Shown in pieces: positions 51,601-57,174 of a stretch of 57,174 bases of DNA. Source of the DNA: SXOA01 sp046593355 (lineage in GTDB: Bacteria; Planctomycetota; Planctomycetia; Pirellulales; Pirellulaceae); the NCBI GenBank assembly GCA_046593355.1, contig JBKJNY010000240.1, forward strand, positions 1 to 57,174, in the 5' to 3' direction. Every line of letters begins with the position of its first letter. Position 1 is the first letter of the stretch. Both the position numbers and the translations under genes were made by a program. Under the pieces are notes generated by a model. It was not told the origin of the DNA and ran no database searches. It worked only from the letters and a program-made list of their open reading frames with translations.

Positions 51601-52391
51601 AGAATTCCGGCAAGGTAACAGGCAATGACGAAAAGTGGGGCGGCATTCAGAATGCGCTTTACCTGGGGATGCGGGGTTTCTCCAGCGGCTCATCGCTGGC
51701 TAGGCTACTGGACGAGCACCGCGGCGTACGCAACATCCACGACCTTCCGGCGCTAACCATCGCGCAGATTCTGCACTGGGCCGATGAGCATAAAAAGGCG
51801 ACCGGGGAATGGCCGAATCAAAGTTCTGGTCAAGTAGTCAGTGCCGAAGAAACGTGGGCTGCGATCGACTCCGCTCTAGGCCGAGGGAATAGAGGTCTGC
51901 CCGGCGGCTCATCGCTATCCAAAGTGCTTGCAACGCATCGCGGCCATCGCAACACCAAGGATCTTTCGCCGCTGACCATCGAGCAAATTCTGAAGTGGGC
52001 GGATGCACACAAGAAGGCAACGGGGAATTGGCCGAACCATAGATCGGGTATGGTGGCCGGAACCAGCGAAACGTGGAGTCGAATCGATAGCACACTCCGG
52101 AGAGGCGCGCGTGGCCTCCTTGAAGGCTCATCGCTGGCAAAGGTGTTGGCAGAGCACCGCAGCGTGCGAAACCATTACGCACTAGCCGACCTGACCATTG
52201 CGCAGATTCTAAGTTGGGCGGAGAAGTACATGAGCATGACTGGCGAGTGGCCGAAGCGGACATCCGGAAACATCGCAGGGAACGGCGAAACGTGGAGCGG
52301 AATCGAAAATGCACTAAAAGCAGGTCACCGAGGCCTTCCAGGCGGCTCATCGCTGGCCAAACTGTTGGCCGAGTACCGTCGGCATCACTAG
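48645..52391 (+). CDS. Nuclease-SF2 helicase fused to eight 73-residue repeats
   Basis: 1248 residues. Residues about 20-150 resemble a restriction-endonuclease fold: SGIDLVARTRTGELWAIQAK gives the D...Q-x-K core of a PD-(D/E)xK site, as in the N-terminus of type ISP enzymes. An SF2 helicase follows: MACGTGKT (about 195), CDEAHRLAG (about 320), FMTATPR, and QAVGRVIRKAEGK. From residue 672 to the end are eight tandem repeats. There is no methyltransferase domain. DNA targeting, perhaps defence against foreign DNA, is inferred. It is the first gene of an accessory island, preceded by a gene-free palindrome array and followed by two small genes. Confidence 0.88.
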   Translation: MATHDPALLEGTFEYIEAKIRREADGTSFGGDFEWLCHWFLENAPRYRGQFDKIWHWKDWPDRWGPDSGIDLVARTRTGELWAIQAKADHPDRAIPKREIDSFLSESNRPQFAYRLLMATTDDIGTTARRTLHGQEKPVGLVLRGHFLTEAVQWPKQIRGTGARLLRWEPRPHQRTAIDAVVKGFHDHDRGRLIMACGTGKTLTALWMAERLQSSLTLVLVPSLSLVQQNLAEWGRHSANDFDTLVVCSDESVAERHEDTAVQSAADLGVKVTTDSSQIRHFLNQRRKRPAVVFATYQSSDRIAAAQTGKAKPFDLAICDEAHRLAGNAEGLFATVLDGKKIKARKRLFMTATPRYFKEHVKKRAAELEFELVSMDDEHVFGPEFHVLTFHEAISAEPPLLTDYQVVVIGVTDREAKAWVEEARLVRTANGLSTDARTLAAQIGLAKAMKKYDLRKIITFHSSVAKAARFVDATQQDSLPGVIPHLTRSARPSGKLWTKHISGYTPAGQRATLLKGLGNLSADTRGILSNCACLGEGVDVPVLDGVAFIDPKRSMVDIIQAVGRVIRKAEGKQIGTIVIPVFIDEAEDADHVLSQSVFEPVWQVLKALRAHDRRLADELDQLRLSLGRQSKSGGRISLPDNIHLDVPQLLLHGFERSFYVRAVETTTTKPPLTIEQILKWADEFNKVVGDWPILNSGQVADADETWRGIHNALYNGFRGLPGGSSLARLLADRRGVRNAKDLPPLTVEQILNWADAHKKATGGWPNQNSGKVIGTDETWAGIQYALLEGRRGLPGGLSLLKVLAEFRDVRDITALPPLAVEQILAWADAHKKRTGDWPNQYSGQVTGTEETWTAIHASLSKGKRGLPGSSSLAKVLHEHRGVRNIQDLPRLTIEQILKWADTHKKVSGEWPNEKSGKVAGTGETWSRINAALKVGLRGLVAGSSLAKLLAEHRGLRNIQDLPPLTIIKILKWADEHKRATGAWPNKNSGKVTGNDEKWGGIQNALYLGMRGFSSGSSLARLLDEHRGVRNIHDLPALTIAQILHWADEHKKATGEWPNQSSGQVVSAEETWAAIDSALGRGNRGLPGGSSLSKVLATHRGHRNTKDLSPLTIEQILKWADAHKKATGNWPNHRSGMVAGTSETWSRIDSTLRRGARGLLEGSSLAKVLAEHRSVRNHYALADLTIAQILSWAEKYMSMTGEWPKRTSGNIAGNGETWSGIENALKAGHRGLPGGSSLAKLLAEYRRHH
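50658..52388 (+). repeat. Eight exact 219-bp coding repeats
   Basis: Repeats begin at 50658, 50877, 51096, 51315, 51534, 51753, 51972 and 52191, exactly 219 bp apart; the last stops after 66 residues. The frame is L-T-I-x-Q-I-L-x-W-A-D at the start, W-P about residue 20, SG about 25, ETW about 33, G-x-RGL about 45-49 and SSLAKLLAEHRG about 53-64. Repeats differ at DNA level, so this is not a recent amplification. The residue between G45 and R47 is F, R, K, L, M, N, A and H in repeats 1-8. Confidence 0.92.
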
Positions 52392-52501
52392 AGTTGACCC
52401 AGCGCAAAAGGGCCGGCCTGCGAGAAATCCAACCCTCTCCCAGAACGTGGAATCTTCCGCGAACCAAGGGGGATTGAGACTGCGCCTTCGCAAAGGTCAA
52501 A

Positions 52502-52529
52502 TTGACAAACTGCGAACGGTCGCTATAGT
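52502..52529 (+). promoter_or_regulatory. Sigma-70-type promoter with operator-like dyad
   Basis: TTGACA (52502-52507), 16-bp spacer, TATAGT (52524-52529): a near-consensus promoter. An inverted repeat TGCGAAC (52511-52517) and GTTCGCA (52528-52534) spans spacer and -10 box, where a repressor would block RNA polymerase. It precedes the two small overlapping genes; transcription would start around 52536, leaving a short leader to the first ATG at 52559. Confidence 0.75.
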
Positions 52530-52558
52530 TCGCACGTAAAGTAAGACAGACAAGAGAG

Positions 52559-52972
52559 ATGCATTCACGGCAAGGGCTGGGATCGAATATGCCGTTTCAA
52601 TTTGAGAAGCGGATTCATGAACAACTCGACTGCATATCCGCCCTCCCCGCGAATTGGGACGGCGAAGGAGCACCATGCATTTCCCGAGACACGATTCAAG
52701 CGGCGCGAAATTTGGTTGCCAATCTCCCCGAAAACATCGCGACGGCACCGGCGGTAGTGCCCATGGCCAGCGGTCATTTGCAATTCGAATGGAACGAAGG
52801 GTCGCGGTCCTTGGAACTGGAGTTTGAAAGCCCCACGCTGATTCGCTTTCTGCGGTGGGACCCAGACAACGGAATTGAAGACGAGGACTCATTCGCAGCG
52901 TCCGATGTTCGTCGCGCCGAAGCGCTCATTCGTTGGTTTCTGGGGGGATCCTGGCATGCCCAGCGCGACTGA
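52559..52972 (+). CDS. Small protein of the island, 'NWDGEGAP' motif
   Basis: 137 residues from the ATG at 52559; an internal ATG at 52589 would give 127 residues and has a slightly better upstream purine run. Helical N-terminus, then ISALPANWDGEGAPCISRDT, a beta-rich middle (GHLQFEWNEGSRSLELEFES) and a short C-terminal helix with RRAEALIRWFLGG. Proteins with a NWDGEGAP-like motif occur with similar small partners in variable regions of bacterial genomes; this is recalled, not checked. Function unknown. It is first in a two-gene unit behind the promoter at 52502. Confidence 0.78.
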   Translation: MHSRQGLGSNMPFQFEKRIHEQLDCISALPANWDGEGAPCISRDTIQAARNLVANLPENIATAPAVVPMASGHLQFEWNEGSRSLELEFESPTLIRFLRWDPDNGIEDEDSFAASDVRRAEALIRWFLGGSWHAQRD

Positions 52973-53381
52973 GCGCGGACCATCGGTGCCGGATCACGAA
53001 GAGCTATTTCGGGCCATCACCGTGCCCGATTGGTGGCTTGCGGACCCGGAACGTCCGCGCCCGCGGTCGGCGGCATTCTCCTATCCAAGTTTTTCGACCA
53101 ATATTGCGTCCATGATTCAGCTCGATGGCGCAATCAAGCATCTTGCCGAGGTTCTGCACTGTCCGGACGGAGCCATTGTTGGTTTTTTGTGCCGAGTGTC
53201 CAAAGAACTTGGATTTGATCCGCGACAAGAGCTTGACCCCGCACATCCCGACAACCTCGCACACGCCAATGTCTATTCCGATGGCAGCAGGGGTGATCGA
53301 AAGAGGCGTGCCAAACATCTGGCCGAAGAATACTGCCGGATTGTGAAGCCCCCGAGATTCGGCTCGGAAGCGAACGATTAG
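52956..53381 (+). CDS. Partner small protein of the island
   Basis: 141 residues from the ATG at 52956, overlapping the upstream gene by 17 bp; a longer frame starts at 52875. HEELFRAITVPDWWLADPER near the N-terminus and HPDNLAHANVYSDGSRGDRK near the C-terminus are the notable motifs; the C-terminal third is basic (KRRAKHLAEEYCRIVKPP). No family recognised with confidence. The overlap, the shared promoter and the operator-like dyad suggest a co-regulated pair, in the manner of toxin-antitoxin modules, but neither role is assigned. Confidence 0.78.
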   Translation: MPSATERGPSVPDHEELFRAITVPDWWLADPERPRPRSAAFSYPSFSTNIASMIQLDGAIKHLAEVLHCPDGAIVGFLCRVSKELGFDPRQELDPAHPDNLAHANVYSDGSRGDRKRRAKHLAEEYCRIVKPPRFGSEAND

Positions 53382-53414
53382 CACTGATCAATGGGCAATC
53401 GCTCGATAGTATCG

Positions 53415-54872
53415 TTAAATCTGCCTCGCCACTTCCACCAGCGTCCGCACATACGCTCCGCTCCCCCCGGCATCCAGAAACGGTTTGGCCGTGTCGAGGA
53501 AGGCGGGGCCGGCGATGTCCATGTGGACCCAGGGTTTGCCGTCGACGAATTCTTCCAGGAATTTGCCGGCGGTGATGGCGCCTCCCCAGCGGCCGGCGCC
53601 GACGTTTTTAATGTCGGCGACTTCGCTTTTGATTTGCTCGCCGTATTCCGCGAACATGGGGAGCTGCCAGACCTGTTCCCCGACGGAGCCGGCCGCCTGG
53701 CTGACGGCGTCGCACCAGGGCTGGTTGTTGGTCATCAGGCCGGCCACGTCGTTGCCGAGGGCGACGACGCAGGCCCCGGTGAGCGTGGCCAGGTCGATGA
53801 GCCGGGATGGGTTGTGCTGGAGGGCGACGTCGATGACGTCGGCGAGGACGAGGCGGCCTTCGGCGTCGGTATTGAGGACCTCGATGGTCTTGCCGCTGCG
53901 GGCTCGGAGGACGTCGCCGAGTTTGTACGATGAGCCGGAGAGCATGTTTTCGACGAGGCCGCACAGGCCGATGACGTTGACGGGGAGCCGGAGCTGGGCG
54001 ATGGCTTGCATGGCCCCCAGGACGGTGGCGGCCCCGGCCATGTCGCACTTCATCGTCAGCATGCCGTCGTTGGTCTTGATGGAGAGGCCGCCGGAATCGA
54101 ACGTCACCCCCTTGCCGATGAGGGCCAGCGGGGCGTCCCCCTCCTGGCCGCCGCTGTGCCGGAGAATCACCAGCCGCGGCTCGCGGTCGCTGCCGCGGGC
54201 GACGGCGAGGAGGGAGCCGCAGCGTTCCGCTTCCAGACGGGCCAGGTTCCAGACTTCGATGGCCAGGCCGTTTTCCTCCGCGACGCGGACGGCTTCATTC
54301 GCGAACGATTCGGGATACATCTCGCTGGGGGGCTCGTTGACAAGGCGGCGGGTGAGGTTCTGAGCATCGCCGAGGATGATGCCGCTATCGAGTGCGGCAG
54401 CTTCCACGCGGCTCCAAAGGATTTCGCCGGGGGGAAAGTGTTTCTTCTTGGCCTTGTAGAGGTCTTGCCCCACGCAGCCAACGATGCTGCCGGCGACGCC
54501 GCTTTCGGCGAGATCTTTCGACCATTCGTCGGCGAGGTAGAAGCCGACTTTGGCTCGTTCTTTTGTGGCGAGGGATTTTGACGCTGTGGCGGCGGCGCGG
54601 AAGGCGGTGCCGCGATCGAAGGCGTCCTTGGGGCCGAGGCCGACGATGACGGCGGTGTGGGCTTTGATTCCCGCGGGGCCGAGAATGGTGGTGATTTCGT
54701 TTTTCTTGCCGGTAATTTCCTTCCGCTCAATGAGGCGAGTCAGCAAGCCGCCGGTGGCCTTATCCAGCTCGGCAGCGGAGCCGGCGGGGGAGCTATCGGC
54801 GTAGATGCCGACAACGACGGCGTCGGCTTCGAGAATGGTGAGGGGGATGGAGGTGGTGGAGACGGCGGACAT
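53415..54872 (-). CDS. pepA: Leucyl aminopeptidase, M17 family
   Basis: 485 residues from the ATG at 54872; upstream in-frame ATGs lack support. The metal and active-site blocks are intact: LIGKGVTFDSGGLSIK, MKCDMAGAATVLGAM and the family signature NTDAEGRLVLAD. The C-terminal part has LATLTGACVVALG and WGGAITAGKFLEEF. The enzyme removes N-terminal residues from peptides in the cytosol; PepA of E. coli can also bind DNA. Divergent from the sulfatase gene across a family B repeat. Confidence 0.95.
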   Translation of the reverse strand: MSAVSTTSIPLTILEADAVVVGIYADSSPAGSAAELDKATGGLLTRLIERKEITGKKNEITTILGPAGIKAHTAVIVGLGPKDAFDRGTAFRAAATASKSLATKERAKVGFYLADEWSKDLAESGVAGSIVGCVGQDLYKAKKKHFPPGEILWSRVEAAALDSGIILGDAQNLTRRLVNEPPSEMYPESFANEAVRVAEENGLAIEVWNLARLEAERCGSLLAVARGSDREPRLVILRHSGGQEGDAPLALIGKGVTFDSGGLSIKTNDGMLTMKCDMAGAATVLGAMQAIAQLRLPVNVIGLCGLVENMLSGSSYKLGDVLRARSGKTIEVLNTDAEGRLVLADVIDVALQHNPSRLIDLATLTGACVVALGNDVAGLMTNNQPWCDAVSQAAGSVGEQVWQLPMFAEYGEQIKSEVADIKNVGAGRWGGAITAGKFLEEFVDGKPWVHMDIAGPAFLDTAKPFLDAGGSGAYVRTLVEVARQI

Positions 54873-54993
54873 GGATGGTCTCTGGGCGGTGGAAGGAGGG
54901 GAAAATGGCGAACACATTTTATCGCCGAATGCGGGCGGGATGCAGGCGGGGGGCACTACAATACGGCAGCGGTAACGCAATAGACGACGCAAG

Positions 54994-55064
54994 GGGGACG
55001 GGAGTCTTTGGCGGCAGTGATGGAAGATAAAGGAGAGTCCATGACGCCAAAGACTCCCGACCCC
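54994..55064. repeat. Inverted repeat family B, copy 3
   Basis: Arms 54994-55013 and 55045-55064, 19 of 20 matches. This copy lies between divergent start codons (pepA and sulfatase), so it cannot serve as a terminator for either gene. It ends 23 bp before the sulfatase ATG. Confidence 0.9.
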
Positions 55065-55087
55065 GTACCCCAGAAGGACACAATCCG

Positions 55088-56557
55088 ATGATCGCCCGAT
55101 TCGTCCTCTCTGTCGTCGCGTTTTTGGCTTTCGGCAGTTTCTCCGCCTTAGCCGAGCCGAAGAAGCCGAATGTCCTGTTCATCGCTATCGATGACCAGAA
55201 CGATTGGATCGGCTGCCTGGGGGGGCATCCCCATGTGAAGACGCCGCAAATTGACGCGCTGGCGAAACGGGGGACGCTTTTCACGAATGCCCATTGCCAA
55301 GCGCCACTGTGCAATCCGTCACGGACGAGCGTGATGACGGGGCGAAGGCCGTCGTCGACGGGCGTCTATGCGCTGCAGCCGTGGTTCCGCACGGTCGCGC
55401 CGCTCAAAGACGTGGTGACGCTTCCCCAGCACTTCGCGGCCGGAGGATACGAGACGCTGATGGCGGGGAAAATCCATCATGATAGCTACCCGGCCGCGGC
55501 GGAGCGCGCGAAGGAATTTACGAACTGGGGCTATTCCGGCGGCTACAAGAATCTGCCGGCGAAGAAGTTCGTGGAGACGCCCGACAACATCAAGCTCATG
55601 GACTGGGGAGTCTTTCCGCAGCGAGATGAGGAGCAGGATGACTGGCTGATTGCCGATGGGGCGATTGCCGAGCTTAAGAAACCACGCAATCAGCCGTTCT
55701 TCCTCGCCGTCGGCTTTCGGCATCCACACGTGCCGTGTTATGCCACACAGAAGTGGTTTGACCTGTACCCCGCGGACAAGCTCGTGATGCCGCCGGTGAA
55801 AGCGGACGACCGGGCCGACGTGCCGGAGTTCGCCTGGAACCTTCACTGGAAACTCCCCGAGCCGCGCCTCTCCTGGCTTCAGAAAAACAACCAGTGGCAG
55901 CCGCTGGTCCGGGCGTATCTGGCGAGCGTGAGCTTCATGGATAGCCAGGTGGGGCGAGTTCTCGAAGCACTCGAAAGGAGCGGCCAGGCGGAGAACACCA
56001 TTGTCGTCCTCTGGTCCGACCACGGCTGGCATTTAGGAGAGAAGGGAATCACCGGCAAGAACTCGCTCTGGGAGCGCTCCACCCGTGTGCCCCTGGTCTT
56101 CGCGGGGCCGGGGATTGCCAAGGATGCCCGCTGCTCTCGCCCTGTTGAGCTGCTGGATCTGTATCCGACTCTGAATGATTTATGCCAACTGCCGCCGCGC
56201 GAAGGGCTGGAGGGTCACAGCCTGGTTCCACTGCTCAAGGACGCGACCACCCCGCGCAAGTGGCCCGCCATCACGACCCACAACCAGGACAACCACGCCG
56301 TCCGCAGCGAGCACTGGCGCTACATCCGCTATGCCGACGACAGCGAAGAGCTGTACGACGAACGGAGCGACCCTCATGAATGGACCAACCTCGCCAAAAA
56401 TCCAAAACTCGCACAAGTCCTCGCCGAGCACCGCCGCTGGCTACCGAAGGTCAACGTCCCCCCCGTCCCCGGCAGTGGTGCGCGGCTGCTGCAGAAGGTG
56501 GCCGGCGTCTGGTACTGGGAAGGGAAGGCGATCCGCCCGGACGAGAAGGAAGAATAG
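55088..56557 (+). CDS. Secreted type I sulfatase
   Basis: 489 residues with signal peptide (RFVLSVVAFLAFGSFSALAE). Sulfatase signature CNPSRTSVMTGRRP: Cys75 is the residue converted to formylglycine in CxPSR-type enzymes. Metal ligands: IDDQNDW (Asp35, Asp36) and SDHGWHLGEKG. It resembles iduronate-2-sulfatase-like members, which cut sulfate from polysaccharides; the substrate is not predictable. A maturase gene is not in the window. Planctomycetes carry many such enzymes. Confidence 0.95.
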   Translation: MIARFVLSVVAFLAFGSFSALAEPKKPNVLFIAIDDQNDWIGCLGGHPHVKTPQIDALAKRGTLFTNAHCQAPLCNPSRTSVMTGRRPSSTGVYALQPWFRTVAPLKDVVTLPQHFAAGGYETLMAGKIHHDSYPAAAERAKEFTNWGYSGGYKNLPAKKFVETPDNIKLMDWGVFPQRDEEQDDWLIADGAIAELKKPRNQPFFLAVGFRHPHVPCYATQKWFDLYPADKLVMPPVKADDRADVPEFAWNLHWKLPEPRLSWLQKNNQWQPLVRAYLASVSFMDSQVGRVLEALERSGQAENTIVVLWSDHGWHLGEKGITGKNSLWERSTRVPLVFAGPGIAKDARCSRPVELLDLYPTLNDLCQLPPREGLEGHSLVPLLKDATTPRKWPAITTHNQDNHAVRSEHWRYIRYADDSEELYDERSDPHEWTNLAKNPKLAQVLAEHRRWLPKVNVPPVPGSGARLLQKVAGVWYWEGKAIRPDEKEE

Positions 56558-56640
56558 CCGTACCCTACGGCAAGATTCTATCCGCAACTGCGAATTACTC
56601 CCCAGGCTCTGACCCGTTCCTCACCACTCACCACTCTGCC

Positions 56641-57057
56641 ATGTCCTACACCATTCCGGTTCTTCGCAACAACACGCATTCCGTCCCCGTGGGGTATCTG
56701 TGCTGGATTTTCGGCTTCTTTGGCACTCACCGGTTTTACTACGGCAAGAAGGTCACCGGCGTGATTTGGTTTTGCACGCTGGGGCTGCTGGGCATCGGCT
56801 GGATCATCGACCTGTTCCTGATACCGGGCATGGACGCCGAAGCGGACCGCAAGTACGCGCCGGGGCATTTGGATTACACGGCGGCGTGGCTGCTGCTCAC
56901 GTTCCTCGGCATCTTCGGCATTCACCGCTTCTACATGGGGAAGATCCTCACCGGAATTGTGTACCTCGCCACCGGCGGGCTGTGCGGCATCGGTCTGCTA
57001 TACGACCTGCTGACGCTGAATGAACAGGTGGATGAGATGAACCGGGCGAGGCATTAG
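56641..57057 (+). CDS. Tandem TM2-domain membrane protein
   Basis: 138 residues from the ATG at 56641; the frame extends upstream without protein-like content. Two TM2-type units: VGYLCWIFGFFGTHRFYYGK with GVIWFCTLGLLGIGWIIDLF, and WLLLTFLGIFGIHRFYMGKI with GIVYLATGGLCGIGLLYDLL. The HRFYxGK motif recurs in both units, showing an internal duplication. TM2 proteins are small membrane proteins of uncertain role. After the stop, 57058-57174 shows no feature. Confidence 0.92.
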   Translation: MSYTIPVLRNNTHSVPVGYLCWIFGFFGTHRFYYGKKVTGVIWFCTLGLLGIGWIIDLFLIPGMDAEADRKYAPGHLDYTAAWLLLTFLGIFGIHRFYMGKILTGIVYLATGGLCGIGLLYDLLTLNEQVDEMNRARH

Positions 57058-57174
57058 CCCGTCCTATTCACCCCTTCCTTTATCGTAGCCTAAAAATCCG
57101 ATCGGGCGGTTTGGGGGTGTATTTCGCTGGGTGGATGCGGAGCGCCCCCTTTCCCCCAGAGCCGAGTGTGAGCG

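Overview
The window reads as chromosomal DNA of a planctomycete, most likely from the Pirellula/Gemmata side of the phylum. The family content points there: DUF1549/DUF1553 plus DUF1501 proteins, giant Calx-beta/dockerin proteins with an LEPR-XLL-like N-terminus, two TIGR03000 domains, a Tat-exported Gfo/Idh/MocA oxidoreductase, a type I sulfatase, a small 'NPYASP' membrane protein and an HTTM protein. GC content is high and Shine-Dalgarno sites are mostly weak. No rRNA, tRNA, CRISPR-cas locus or prophage was seen. Genus is inference.

Layout. 1-10.5 kb: two tandem paralogous secreted giants (Calx-beta repeats, beta-propellers, dockerin); the first is cut at its 5' end. 10.5-20.1 kb: a polytopic membrane protein, a DUF1549/DUF1553 and DUF1501 pair, a tandem alpha/beta-hydrolase and a G8/beta-helix protein. 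20.4-21.2 kb: an internally deleted IS4-type element with intact ends. 21.2-26.9 kb: a polyphosphate cluster on the minus strand (ROK kinase, Ppx/GppA, small membrane protein, Ppk1, SixA). 26.9-47.9 kb: mixed housekeeping and secreted functions, including an SDR, larC, csrA, an SGNH esterase, an M28 peptidase, an RluA-type pseudouridine synthase, an HTTM protein with its partner, TIGR03000 protein, a degenerate SNase, a VWA protein, an RsmC-like methyltransferase and an IGHMBP2-like helicase. 48.0-53.4 kb: an accessory island. It starts with a gene-free palindrome array, then a 1248-residue nuclease-helicase ending in eight exact 73-residue repeats, then two overlapping small genes behind a strong promoter with an operator-like dyad. 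53.4-57.1 kb: leucyl aminopeptidase, sulfatase and a TM2 protein.

Two things stand out. First, the 48.6-53.4 kb island looks like an uncharacterised DNA-targeting or defence system: a PD-(D/E)xK-like nuclease plus SF2 helicase fused to a modular repeat array in which one position differs in all eight repeats. Second, the intergenic DNA is full of paired inverted palindromes of many unrelated families. One family forms a symmetric element of about 55 bp whose two ends supply or abut stop codons of convergent genes, and whose two halves also bracket a small membrane-protein gene. The elements occur between convergent, tandem and divergent genes and also inside coding sequence, so they are not simply terminators. 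All functional statements rest on motif recognition by eye; no database search was run.
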